Shown here one piece after another: positions 26,261 to 34,538 of a stretch of DNA of 64,000 nucleotides. Position 1 is the stretch's first letter, and every line of letters starts with the position of its first letter. This DNA is from Weizmannia acidilactici. Lineage in GTDB: Bacteria > Bacillota > Bacilli > Bacillales > Bacillaceae_C. The notes beneath the pieces were generated by a model that did no database searches, had not been told where the DNA came from, and was given only the letters and a program-made list of their open reading frames with translations. The stretch is from assembly GCF_008974225.1 (NCBI RefSeq), contig NZ_BKZR01000017.1:3457-67456 (forward strand). The letters run 5' to 3'. Position numbers and translations under genes: made by a program.

Positions 26261-26355
26261 GGCGTAACGGTGGTCAACCGGTTTGATTAAGATAGGAAGT
26301 TTGAAAAGCTTCAAATAGCGGGCAGTTTTGTTACAGAAATGAAGGGGAATGATCA

Positions 26356-26530
26356 GTGGATTTTACGTTATCGGACGAACAAAAAATGATTCAGCGGACA
26401 GTACGGGAGTTTGTGAAAAAAGAATTGATGCCTTTGGAGCAGGATGTTTTAAAAATGAGTGCGAGGGGAGGCCGGGTCTTGAGCCGGGTGTGTGTGATCA
26501 AGGATTTGCAAAAAAAGGCACGAGCTTTTG
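26356..26530 (+). pseudogene. 5' remnant of an acyl-CoA dehydrogenase gene
   Basis: GTG at 26356 with GAAGGGGA upstream starts DFTLSDEQKMIQRTVREFVK and KELMPLEQDVLK, the standard N-terminal helices of acyl-CoA dehydrogenases. A one-base shift near 26450 continues as NECEGRPGLEPG and FWGIKR in another frame. The rest of the roughly 380-residue enzyme, including the FAD-binding core and catalytic Glu, is missing. The sequence passes straight into an acyl-CoA ligase tail, so a deletion has removed several kilobases or at least parts of two genes. Confidence 0.8.
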
Positions 26531-26695
26531 GGGGATCAAACGGCAGAGAAAGAACTGCTCGTATATTGTCAGGAGCATCTCGCGAAAAACAAGACGCCGA
26601 AGAAAATTGTGTTTTTGGATACCCTACCGCGCAACGGGGTAGGAAAAATTTTGAAAATGCAGTTGAGAAAGATGGCAGCGGATGTTGTGTTTTAA
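26531..26695 (+). pseudogene. 3' remnant of an acyl-CoA synthetase (AMP-binding) gene
   Basis: The frame reads DQTAEKELLVYCQEHLAKNK, TPKKIVFLDTLPRNGVGKIL and KMQLRKMAADVVF before a TAA at 26693-26695. The stretch LPRNGVGKILK is the A10 motif of adenylate-forming acyl-CoA ligases, with the catalytic lysine of the C-terminal domain. Only about 53 residues remain. It is fused in DNA to the acyl-CoA dehydrogenase remnant, with a different reading frame, so no working fusion protein is made. Confidence 0.8.
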
Positions 26696-26718
26696 TCGTA
26701 TCGGTGTTGTTTTTTGTG

Positions 26719-26756
26719 GAGGAAACCGCCGGCGGGAATACCCCCGCCGCTTCCTG
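26719..26756. terminator. GC-rich hairpin between convergent units
   Basis: GGAAACCGCCGGCGGG and CCCCCGCCGCTTCC form a strong stem over a short loop. T runs are weak on both sides. It ends one base before the metallo-hydrolase stop codon. Confidence 0.5.
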
Positions 26757-27752
26757 TTACTGTGCCATGATTCCCATCGGCCCGCTCCGGTAAAAAATAT
26801 TTTCCCTGCTTAGTCCAAAATAACGCAGAAATTCTTCAAAATAATCTTCAAAAGGTTCCCCGTTTTTCACCAGCCTGTCGATATGCTTGGCAATGCCGAC
26901 AATTTCGGAGATCATGAGCTGCGGGTTTTTGTGATGGCTTTCCCGGTAGTAAAAGATTTCTTCATATACGATTTCACTTGGGACGAGTCCTCTTTTGATG
27001 GCAGACCGCGTTTTTTCCTCGCGTTCTTCAATTTTGCCAATATATTGTTTGAGCTTTTCTTCGTATTCTTTTCTTCCTACCACCCCTTTTTGGTGGGAAG
27101 TGATGAAAATGCGTGCATCGGTTTCCAGCGTTTTTTGCGCGGAAGCAATAAATTCATCGATATCCGAATCGGCATTGTTATACCACGGGCCGAAAGAAGT
27201 CAGGTCAAAATCGCCGGCAAAAAGGACGCCGTGTTCCGGAAAATACGGGCAGCAGTACCCCTGTGTATGGCCGGGCGCATGGATCATGACCATTTTTGTG
27301 CCGAAAACATCCAGTTCTTGATCATACGGATACCATTTTTCCACAAGGTTCATGACTGGCTGCCAGTGCGGCCGGTTCCAGTTTTCGGGCGGTTTTTCAA
27401 ACAGCTGTTTCATCCACTTTTCTTGATTGTGCGGGTCGGCGGGGTTGAGCATTCCGCTTGCCTTTGTCAGCTCTTCTGGATCGGAAAGTTTTTTCACGTC
27501 ATAAGGGTTAATGAGGAGCTCTGCATCCTTAAAAAGATACGCACCCCAAATATGGTCAAGATGATAGTGTGTGAGATACACAGACCGGACGGAATAGGCA
27601 TTTTTGATCTCATTTAAAACTTGATGTCCGCTCCCGCAGTCGATGAGGGCAGCGCCGTGTGTTCCTTTCACGAGCAGCGAGGTGCTGAACGGGACGCGGC
27701 TTCCATTTTCTCCTGGAATGACAGTAAGCGGCCCGATTTTTGTAAACGACAT
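26757..27752 (-). CDS. Metallo-beta-lactamase-fold hydrolase
   Basis: Cytoplasmic MBL-fold protein of 331 residues. The metal-binding motif THYHLDH lies near residues 61-67, with a further His in HAPGHTQGYC and Asp in FAGDFDLTS. The C-terminal third is helical, with many charged residues, and resembles the extension in hydroxyacylglutathione-hydrolase-like or lactonase-like MBL proteins. The substrate is unknown. A palindrome of TetR-operator type and AGGAGG precede the start at 27752, and a broken tetR gene lies upstream in the same direction. The neighbourhood (acyl-CoA dehydrogenase and ligase remnants, enoate reductase) suggests a role near acyl-thioester or lactone metabolism, as inference only. 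Confidence 0.82.
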   Translation of the reverse strand: MSFTKIGPLTVIPGENGSRVPFSTSLLVKGTHGAALIDCGSGHQVLNEIKNAYSVRSVYLTHYHLDHIWGAYLFKDAELLINPYDVKKLSDPEELTKASGMLNPADPHNQEKWMKQLFEKPPENWNRPHWQPVMNLVEKWYPYDQELDVFGTKMVMIHAPGHTQGYCCPYFPEHGVLFAGDFDLTSFGPWYNNADSDIDEFIASAQKTLETDARIFITSHQKGVVGRKEYEEKLKQYIGKIEEREEKTRSAIKRGLVPSEIVYEEIFYYRESHHKNPQLMISEIVGIAKHIDRLVKNGEPFEDYFEEFLRYFGLSRENIFYRSGPMGIMAQ

Positions 27753-27769
27753 GTATAATCCTCCTCAAC

Positions 27770-27787
27770 AATGAATGCTCATTCATT
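27770..27787 (-). promoter_or_regulatory. Palindromic operator, TetR/FadR-like
   Basis: AATGAATG-CT-CATTCATT is a perfect inverted repeat of 8+2+8 bases, 18 bases upstream of the metallo-hydrolase start. TGAATG/CATTCA half-sites are those of Bacillus FadR-type TetR repressors of fatty-acid degradation (recalled). The broken tetR next door is the natural candidate ligand-binding partner. Confidence 0.65.
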
Positions 27788-27819
27788 ATTTTTATCATAA
27801 TCGAAAAGGATTGTTCTGT

Positions 27820-28407
27820 CTATTTCAAAAATATTTTCACCAGTCTGCCCATATATCCTCTCATAAACCCTTGCAAATCATATCCGCCATCGTGCAGGCA
27901 CCAGTAATAGATGACGCCCCTTGCTGCGATAAAAAGGTATTCCGTGATTTCGTCCGCGGGTATGTCCGTACAAATTTTCCCGGCGGCTTGCCCGGCTTCG
28001 ATGATTTTTGTGAGGGCCTGTTGCATGCCGCGCCCTTTTTGGATGAGCAGGCGGTTTTCGACATGGTAAAGCTGTTTCACGACGCTGACTCCGGTTTTTT
28101 CATTGTATTGGGCGTAAATCGTAAAAAATTCCACAATTTTGTGGTAAAAGTCCAGATTTTCCAACCTGTCGCGGACCTGTTCCGCGAAAAATAAATCGGC
28201 GAGGCTGTACATCTCAATGAGCAAGTCGTTTTTGGATGGGAAATAATGATAAAATGCGCCGACGGAGACACCGGCCTGCCGGCAAATTTCCCCGATCTTG
28301 ATCTCTTCATAACCCTTTGTTGCGATCAGCTCCATTGCCGTTTGAAAAATATGGTTCTTCGTTTCGATGGCCTGTTTTTACCTTTTCGTTAACGGTTTCC
28401 CTTCCAT
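27820..28407 (-). pseudogene. TetR-family regulator with a premature stop codon
   Basis: From ATG at 28407 (another ATG directly before it) the frame reads MEGKPLTKR and then TAA at 28378-28380. It continues in the same frame as KQAIETKNHIFQTAMELIAT, KGYEEIKIGEICRQAGVSVG and AFYHYFPSKNDLL, a complete TetR helix-turn-helix, followed by a normal ligand domain to 27820. A single substitution (for example CAA to TAA) explains the stop. Re-initiation at an internal ATG (28335) would give 171 residues but lose most of helix 1. It lies upstream of the metallo-hydrolase and divergent from the enoate reductase, and may once have controlled both. Confidence 0.8.
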
Positions 28408-28471
28408 CATGTATTCCCCGATTTCTTTATGGTATGTAAAAATAAATTTCAAAAGCCGGACTTGTCAATGA

Positions 28472-28492
28472 TTTTCACAGTATATGTGAAAA
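28472..28492. promoter_or_regulatory. Palindrome upstream of the enoate reductase gene
   Basis: TTTTCACA-GTATA-TGTGAAAA is a perfect 8-base inverted repeat with a 5-base spacer, in the divergent region between tetR and the reductase gene. A TCACA half-site follows at about 28495. A TATAAT box lies near 28533. It is a plausible regulator site, but differs from the AATGAATG palindrome. Confidence 0.6.
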
Positions 28493-28593
28493 CATTCACA
28501 ATTTGTCCACCGATTTTTCTGCATGGCTATTTTATAATGAGTGTGTTCACCGAATCCGTTCGATGAAAATGAAACATCGAGGAGGATATTGAA

Positions 28594-30585
28594 ATGAAGT
28601 ATAAAAAGCTCTTTGAAACCGTGAAAATCAGAAACTTGGAATTGAAAAACCGCTATGCGATGGCGCCGATGGGACCTCTTGGATTGGCCGATGCGGAAGG
28701 CGGATTTAATCAACGCGGGATCGAGTATTATACTGCCCGTGCGCGCGGGGGGACCGGGCTGATTATTACCGGTGTGACCTTTGTTGACAATGAAGTCGAA
28801 GAACACGGGATGCCGAATGTGCCGTGCCCGACCCATAATCCTGTCCACTTTGTCCGGACTTCCCGGGAAATGACGGAACGCATCCATGCATATGATGCAA
28901 AAATTTTTCTGCAGATGAGCGCCGGTTTCGGTAGAGTGACGATCCCGACAAACCTGGGCGAATATCCGCCTGTCGCGCCGTCCCCGATCCCGCACCGTTG
29001 GCTCGATAAAACGTGCCGGGAATTAACGGTGGAAGAAATCCGCTCGATTGTCCGCAAATTCGGAGACGGGGCGTACAATGCAAAACGTGCCGGCTTTGAT
29101 GGGGTGCAGATCCACGCTGTCCATGAAGGATATTTGCTCGACCAGTTTGCGATTGCGTTTTTCAACCACCGCACGGATGAATACGGCGGTCCGCTCGAAA
29201 ACCGCCTCCGCTTTGCAAGGGAAATTGTGGAAGAAATTAAAAAACGCTGCGGTGAAGACTTCCCTGTTACGCTCCGCTTCAGCCCGAAAAGTTTTATCAA
29301 AGACTGGCGGGACGGGGCGCTGCCGGGCGAAAAGTTTGAAGAAAAAGGCCGCGATTTGGAAGAAGGCATTGAAGCGGCGAAATTGCTTGTTTCTTACGGG
29401 TATGATGCACTAGATGTCGATGTCGGTTCGTATGATTCGTGGTGGTGGAGCCATCCGCCGATGTACCAAAAGAAAGGGCTTTATATCCCGTATGCAAAAC
29501 TTGTGAAGGAAGCGGTTGATGTGCCGGTCATTTGTGCCGGGCGTATGGACAACCCTGACCTCGCTTTGAGCGCACTGGAAGACGGGGCATGCGATATTAT
29601 CAGCCTCGGCCGCCCGCTTCTTGCCGATCCGGATTATGTCAATAAACTTCGTACCGGGCAGGTCGCAGATATCCGCCCGTGCCTGTCATGCCATGAAGGC
29701 TGCATGGGCCGGATCCAGGAATATTCTGCTTTAGGCTGTGCGGTTAACCCGGCTGCGTGCAGGGAAAAAGAAGCGGCGCTGAAACCGGCGTTAAGAAAGA
29801 AACGCGTCTTGATCGCAGGCGGCGGCGTGGCCGGATGCGAGGCCGCCCGCGTGCTTGCACTCCGCGGCCATGAACCGGTCATTTTTGAAAAATCGGACCG
29901 TTTGGGTGGAAATCTCATTCCGGGCGGTGCGCCTGATTTTAAAGAGGACGACCTTGCTTTGGTGGCCTGGTATGAACATACCCTTGCAAAACTTGGTGTC
30001 GAAATCCACTTGAATACGACGCTGACCAAAGAAGAAATTCAGGCAGTCGATGTTGACGCTGTTTTGATTGCAACAGGTTCCAATCCGAAAATTTTGCCTT
30101 TGGGAGATCAAAACAAAGTATTTACAGCAGAAGATGTGTTGCTTGATAAGGTAGACACAGGTGAGAATGTGGTTGTTGTCGGCGGCGGTCTCGTCGGCTG
30201 CGAGCTTGCCCTGCACCTGGCGGAAAAAGGAAAAAAAGTTTCGCTCGTGGAAATCCAGGACAAATTATTGGCTGTCAACGGCCCGCTTTGCCATGCCAAC
30301 TCGGAAATGCTGGAAAGGCTTGTGCCGTTTAAAGGCGTGGAAGTCTACACTTCTTCCAAAGTCGTGGATACGACGGAAAAAACGGCGGTTGTCGATGTGA
30401 ACGGGGAACTGAAGGAAATCGAAGCAGATAGCATTGTATTGGCAGTCGGCTATACATCGGAAAAATCGCTTTATGAGGAATTGAAATTTGACATTGCCGA
30501 CCTTCATGTCATCGGGGATGCGCGCAAAGTCGCGAATATCATGTATGCCATTTGGGATGCATATGAAGTGGCAGCGAATTTGTAA
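28594..30585 (+). CDS. FMN/FAD/Fe-S enoate reductase (old yellow enzyme, 2,4-dienoyl-CoA reductase type)
   Basis: Large NAD(P)H-dependent reductase of the 2-enoate reductase / dienoyl-CoA reductase family, 663 residues. The first half is an OYE barrel, with HAVHEGYLLDQF and NHRTDEYGGPLENR (about residues 175-205). The 4Fe-4S cysteines are Cys363, Cys366, Cys370 and Cys382 in CLSCHEGC and SALGC. The second half is a disulfide-reductase-like domain with VLIAGGGVAGCEAARVL and VVVVGGGLVGCELALHL nucleotide-binding motifs. It probably reduces an unsaturated acid or acyl-CoA. GGAGGATATTGAA precedes the ATG. It is divergent from the broken tetR gene and followed by a strong terminator. Confidence 0.9.
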   Translation: MKYKKLFETVKIRNLELKNRYAMAPMGPLGLADAEGGFNQRGIEYYTARARGGTGLIITGVTFVDNEVEEHGMPNVPCPTHNPVHFVRTSREMTERIHAYDAKIFLQMSAGFGRVTIPTNLGEYPPVAPSPIPHRWLDKTCRELTVEEIRSIVRKFGDGAYNAKRAGFDGVQIHAVHEGYLLDQFAIAFFNHRTDEYGGPLENRLRFAREIVEEIKKRCGEDFPVTLRFSPKSFIKDWRDGALPGEKFEEKGRDLEEGIEAAKLLVSYGYDALDVDVGSYDSWWWSHPPMYQKKGLYIPYAKLVKEAVDVPVICAGRMDNPDLALSALEDGACDIISLGRPLLADPDYVNKLRTGQVADIRPCLSCHEGCMGRIQEYSALGCAVNPAACREKEAALKPALRKKRVLIAGGGVAGCEAARVLALRGHEPVIFEKSDRLGGNLIPGGAPDFKEDDLALVAWYEHTLAKLGVEIHLNTTLTKEEIQAVDVDAVLIATGSNPKILPLGDQNKVFTAEDVLLDKVDTGENVVVVGGGLVGCELALHLAEKGKKVSLVEIQDKLLAVNGPLCHANSEMLERLVPFKGVEVYTSSKVVDTTEKTAVVDVNGELKEIEADSIVLAVGYTSEKSLYEELKFDIADLHVIGDARKVANIMYAIWDAYEVAANL

Positions 30586-30611
30586 GGTTTATCGGAAATA
30601 GGAGCTACCCC

Positions 30612-30660
30612 AAGAAAACCCATTGGGAAAATGATTTATCCCAATGGGTTTTCTTCGTTT
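30612..30660 (+). terminator. Strong terminator after the enoate reductase gene
   Basis: A perfect 17-base stem (AAGAAAACCCATTGGGA against TCCCAATGGGTTTTCTT) with a 10-base loop; the TTTTCTTCGTTTCG tail follows. Confidence 0.9.
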
Positions 30661-30783
30661 CGTTTTTCACAGGGGCCTTTCGCTGATTCCTCTAACTTTT
30701 CTGTTTATTTCTCCGGGATTACCGCTGAGAAAATAAGAACGTAATGTTCATGTTAAAATGATTTACAGAAAGGAGCTTTTTTT

Positions 30784-31367
30784 GGTGGGCAAATGGTTTC
30801 CTTATGTATATGACTTCGGAATGAAGCCGCTGAAAGCAAAAAATTCATAAAGATCAGGGAACAGCTTTTGCAAAAGCGATGGGCCGTGTGCCCGAAATCG
30901 GCTCCGGTTCGGGCATTAATTTTCCGCTCTACCGGAATGTGGAGCAGGTCGACGCCATTGAACCGGACAAGGAAATGCAAAAGAATGCGAAACAGCGGCT
31001 TGAAGCTGCAGCTGTTCCCATCCATTGCCACGAGATGCGCGCGGAACAGCTCGATTTTCCGGATACTTCCTTTGATACGGTCGTGTCCACATTCGTTTTC
31101 TGCACAATTCCGGATCCGGAGAAAAGCTTGAAAAAAATCAGATGGGTCGGCAAGCCCGGTACTGTTTATCTTTTCTTCGAGCATGTGAAAATGGAGCAGC
31201 CAATGCTTGCGAAGGCACAGGATCTGTTGATGCCGTTTTGGAAAAGGATCTGCGCCGGTTGCCACTTGAACCGCAACACCTTGCTCATGATTGAACAGGT
31301 CGGTTTCCAGATGCACACGGTCGAAACCTACTACAAAGGCTTATTACTCACGGCTGTCTGCATGTAA
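30784..31367 (+). pseudogene. SAM-dependent methyltransferase gene with two frameshifts
   Basis: GTG at 30784 with GAAAGGAG upstream begins GKWFPYVYDFGMKPL, the N-terminus of a class I methyltransferase of about 195 residues. The frame shifts near 30835 (KFIKIREQLLQK continues in another frame) and again near 30878. From there MGRVPEIGSGSGINFPLYRN carries the SAM-binding GSGSG motif, and EPDKEMQKNAKQRL and the FDTVVSTFVFCTIPDP motif follow to the stop at 31367. The similarity is to small Bacillus phosphatidylethanolamine or UbiE-like methyltransferases. The two indels make a working product unlikely unless they are sequence errors. Confidence 0.75.
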
Positions 31368-31370
31368 CGG

Positions 31371-31402
31371 AAAAAAGGAGCTGTCCCAAAAACTCCTTTT
31401 AA
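31371..31402 (+). terminator. Terminator after the methyltransferase remnant
   Basis: AAAAGGAG pairs with CTCCTTTT over a 12-base loop, directly after the stop codon. Confidence 0.8.
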
Positions 31403-31444
31403 GCAGGAAAACAAATCGTTAAATCATTTTTCTCTCTATATATA

Positions 31445-31556
31445 TTGATGATCGCTAATTTCTAAAATTCCTGCGGGAAAAGCGAGCAAGAAGAGACCCC
31501 TTGTGCGAGTAGGCTCGCGATGGAAGCGGAAAGTGGGTGAATTTCGCGATCATCAA
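31445..31556. repeat. 112-bp inverted-repeat element of a Bacillaceae intergenic family
   Basis: The ends TTGATGATCGC (31445-31455) and GCGATCATCAA (31546-31556) are perfect complements. The interior CCTGCGGGAAAAGCGAGC and AGAGACCCC plus GGCTCGCGATGGAAGCGGAAA resembles a dispersed repeat (TGCGGGAAAAGCGA...GAGACCCC) that I recall from several Bacillaceae genomes. It sits between convergent terminators and codes for nothing. Confidence 0.65.
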
Positions 31557-31582
31557 CATTCTCAGATAACATTACCTTACAT

Positions 31583-31627
31583 AAAAAAGGGGGCCCCAAT
31601 CTACCGACTTTTGGGATAGCCCCTTCT
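31583..31627 (-). terminator. Lactate permease gene terminator
   Basis: On the minus strand GAAGGGGC and GGGCCCCCTT pair over a loop that contains TATCCCAAAAGTC, followed by TTTTTTAT. Confidence 0.75.
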
Positions 31628-31648
31628 TGTTTAAAGTGGCTTTCGGCC

Positions 31649-33325
31649 TTAAGGCACCATCCATGACAAGACGTTTGATTGCAGGAAGGTTAACAGGCAA
31701 ATGATGAGCAGCAGGAACAAACTGTGTTTGACGGTAAAGCGCAGCAGCTCCGATTCTCTCCCAATCAGTCCGGTTGCGGCGCAGGCAACAGCGATCGACT
31801 GCGGGGAGATCATTTTTCCGGTGACACCGCCGGACGAATTTGCGGCGAGTGCCAGGAGCGGGTTCATGCCTACGGATTGGGCGGACACTTGCTGGAGCGT
31901 GCCGAACAAAACATTTGAAGAAGTGTCCGAACCGGTGATAAAGACGCCGAGCCAACCGAGCACCGGTGAGAAAAACGGGAACATGACGGAAGTTTTTGCC
32001 AAGGCAAGGGCCAGTGTCGTGATCATGCCGGATGCATTCATCACATAAGCAAATCCGACGATAAACAAAATCGTAAGGATCGGAAACTTCAACTCTTTTA
32101 AAGTGTCAAAGAAAACGGTAAACCAATCTTTCCAGGAAATTTTTAAAATAAATTTCGCCATGATGGCAGCGATAAAAATTGCTGTTCCCGCGGTGCCGAG
32201 CAGGTCCAATTTATACATGGCGGCAATCGGGGTGTGCGAACCATTGATGATATGGTTGTTTAAAAATGGCACATCCGGGCTGAACGAAGCAGCGCCGCCG
32301 ATTGCATTCAATGCTTTTAAAACCGGGTTTTCCCCTGCATACTGCCCTGTGAGCGCCAGTTTGATCTGCGGGATGCCCCAGATCGTGATAAAAATGGTCA
32401 GCACAATAAACGGCGACCATGCTTTTGCAACTTGCCCTGTTGTATGGGAAACCGGCTGCGTTTCCAAGGCGGCTGCCGCTTCTTCATGTTTAAAATAGAA
32501 AATATTTTTCGGTTTCCAAAATCTTAGGAAGGCCGCCAATGTAATTAACGATACGAGCGCGGATAAGACGTCCGGCAGCTCAGGCCCCATAAAGTTGGAC
32601 GTGAAAAACTGTGTCAGTGCAAACGACAGGCCGGATACGAGCAGCGCCGGCAGGACTTCCATTGCTTTTTTAAACCCTGCCATTACGATGATCAAATAAA
32701 GCGGAATAAATATCGAAATGAGCGGCAGCTGGCGCCCGATCATTTTCGAGATCTCGAGCGCCGATACGCCGGTCGGGCCCGCCATGGCAATGACCGGCGA
32801 ACCGATTGCGCCGAATGCCACCGGCGCGGTATTGGCCAAAAGGCAGATGCCGGCTGCATAAAGCGGGTTGAAGCCGAGTCCGACTAGCAAAGCGGAGGTA
32901 ATCGCGACCGGCGCGCCAAACCCGGCGGAACCTTCCAGAAAAGCACCGAATGAAAACGCAATCAATAATGCCTGCAGTCTTCTGTCTTCCGTGATGGACA
33001 CGACCGAGTTGCGGATCACGTCAAACTGGCCGGTTTTCACGGTCAGTTTGTATAAGAAAACCGAATTGATGATAATCCAGGCGATCGGGATCAGGCCATA
33101 CACAATACCCTGGGTGGCCGACATGACCGAAAGCACGGTTGGCATTTTGTAAACGATTACAGAAATTGTCAAAGCAAAAACCAAGGTGAAAAAACTGGCG
33201 AGATGGGCTGCCATTCTTTTGATTGCTAGTGCCCAAAAGAAAAACAGGATCGGAAATGCGGCAATCAATGCGGACAAAAATAAATGCCCGTGGATCGGAA
33301 TAAAATTTTGCACGTAATTCAACAC
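31649..33325 (-). CDS. lctP: L-lactate permease
   Basis: Proton-coupled lactate (and possibly glycolate) permease of the LctP/LldP family, 558 residues with about 12-14 membrane segments. Family features are FSFGAFLEGSAGFGAPVAI (about residues 122-140), NTAPVAFGAIGSPV, and in the C-terminal part GVFITGSDTSSNVLFG and NSSGGVTGKMISPQSIAVAC. The start is taken as GTG at 33325, eight bases after GAGGAG. A longer frame from an ATG at 33367 adds residues that code through the ribosome binding site. It is divergent from a LutR-like regulator with an operator between. No lactate dehydrogenase or lut oxidase gene is adjacent. Confidence 0.92.
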   Translation of the reverse strand: MLNYVQNFIPIHGHLFLSALIAAFPILFFFWALAIKRMAAHLASFFTLVFALTISVIVYKMPTVLSVMSATQGIVYGLIPIAWIIINSVFLYKLTVKTGQFDVIRNSVVSITEDRRLQALLIAFSFGAFLEGSAGFGAPVAITSALLVGLGFNPLYAAGICLLANTAPVAFGAIGSPVIAMAGPTGVSALEISKMIGRQLPLISIFIPLYLIIVMAGFKKAMEVLPALLVSGLSFALTQFFTSNFMGPELPDVLSALVSLITLAAFLRFWKPKNIFYFKHEEAAAALETQPVSHTTGQVAKAWSPFIVLTIFITIWGIPQIKLALTGQYAGENPVLKALNAIGGAASFSPDVPFLNNHIINGSHTPIAAMYKLDLLGTAGTAIFIAAIMAKFILKISWKDWFTVFFDTLKELKFPILTILFIVGFAYVMNASGMITTLALALAKTSVMFPFFSPVLGWLGVFITGSDTSSNVLFGTLQQVSAQSVGMNPLLALAANSSGGVTGKMISPQSIAVACAATGLIGRESELLRFTVKHSLFLLLIICLLTFLQSNVLSWMVP

Positions 33326-33398
33326 CAAACACTCCTCTTCGAAAAAATTTCCCACAAACATCCCCATATTTGTGTTATTAGATGATTAGATGAAATAA

Positions 33399-33409
33399 TC
33401 ATCAGATGA
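33399..33409. promoter_or_regulatory. LutR/LldR-type operator
   Basis: TCATCAGATGA is a perfect palindrome of the TCATCNGATGA type recalled for Bacillus LutR sites. A related direct copy TTAGATGATTAGATGA lies just upstream. Both are between lctP and its divergent FadR-type GntR regulator. Confidence 0.7.
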
Positions 33410-33548
33410 TAAGGTTTACATGTTAAAAATTATAAGTATAATAGAAAGAAAAAACAATAGTTTTTTTATTTTTATTTGCTATTTTCTGTGATTACTGTTA
33501 TTCATTAATATATGTTTCTTTCGGAATCCATGGATAGAGGAGAACTAT

Positions 33549-34259
33549 ATGGAATTTAAAAAGATCAAACCGGCAAAAATTTACGAGCAAGTGGCAAATG
33601 AAATTATAGAAATGATTCAAAAAGGGGAATTAAAACCGGGGGATAAACTGGACCCTGTCCCACTGCTGGCCGAAAAATTTTCCGTAGGCCGTTCTGCAAT
33701 AAGGGAAGCGCTTATGTCGTTGAGGGCGCTTGGATATATTGAATTAAAACAGGGAGAAGGGACATTTGTCCGCAATTTTGATGCGAGCGGCATAACTTAC
33801 CCAATCTCGCAAGCTGTGCTGATGGATAAAGAGGATGTTACCCACCTATTGGAAGTGAGGAAAATTTTAGAGGCTGGTATTGCAGCTATGGCGGCAGAAA
33901 AGCGTACGAGCTCCGATCTGGAAGAGATGCATCAGGCTTTAAAAGAGATGAAGAATGCAACGGGTAACGAAGAACTGGGGGAACAAGCGGATTTGGATTT
34001 TCACCTTGCCCTTGTCCGTGCAACCCGGAATCCTCTTCTTGCCCAGTTAATGAACCAGGTTTCTGATACGCTTGTTAAAGCGATGAAAGAGACCCGGAGA
34101 ATTTTACTCTTTTCGAATCCATCGACGTTCGGTGCTTTGTTTGAACAGCACGCACTCATTTTGAGAGAGATTGAAACCCGGAATCCGGAAAAAGCAAGAC
34201 ATGCGATGCTGAGCCATCTGCAATTTGTGGAGAAGAATTTGGAAGATTACTTAGTTTGA
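33549..34259 (+). CDS. LutR-like lactate regulator (GntR, FadR subfamily)
   Basis: GntR regulator of 236 residues. The N-terminal winged helix is at about residues 8-75 (DPVPLLAEKFSVGRSAIREA and LKQGEGTFVRNF). An all-helical FCD ligand domain follows, with the metal-binding Asp/His residues expected in DLDFHLAL and in QHALILREIE. The FCD type and the divergent lactate permease point to lactate as effector. A TCATCAGATGA operator lies between the genes. AGAGGAG stands before the ATG at 33549. It is followed by its own terminator. Confidence 0.87.
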   Translation: MEFKKIKPAKIYEQVANEIIEMIQKGELKPGDKLDPVPLLAEKFSVGRSAIREALMSLRALGYIELKQGEGTFVRNFDASGITYPISQAVLMDKEDVTHLLEVRKILEAGIAAMAAEKRTSSDLEEMHQALKEMKNATGNEELGEQADLDFHLALVRATRNPLLAQLMNQVSDTLVKAMKETRRILLFSNPSTFGALFEQHALILREIETRNPEKARHAMLSHLQFVEKNLEDYLV

Positions 34260-34309
34260 CCAAATGAAATTTATAAGTTGAGAATCGGATCGCCAAAAGT
34301 ATACATGGG

Positions 34310-34342
34310 AAAAAAGCCGGCCGGAGTGTGCCGGCTTTAATC
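34310..34342 (+). terminator. Terminator after the LutR-like gene
   Basis: AAAGCCGGC pairs with GCCGGCTTT over an eight-base loop, followed by AATC; the T run is short. Confidence 0.75.
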
Positions 34343-34538
34343 ATGATCTGCATCAATATGAATATTCGGGTGTTCATCGAATATGATGGGTAGTGAAACA
34401 ATATTTTTGAGGGGGTGTAAAAAATACTGTAATCCCTGTCCAGGGACCAAGGGGATGAGCTTTACTAGCATTCACCCGGATTTGATTGACGTGCACAAAA
34501 AGTGATTGAAAAGGGATGGTTTGAAAAGGGGCGATCGG

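Noticed and set aside
26356..26793. A 145-residue protein starting like an acyl-CoA dehydrogenase
   Set aside because: Only the first ~32 residues fit the family; the remainder is out-of-frame reading through the acyl-CoA ligase tail.
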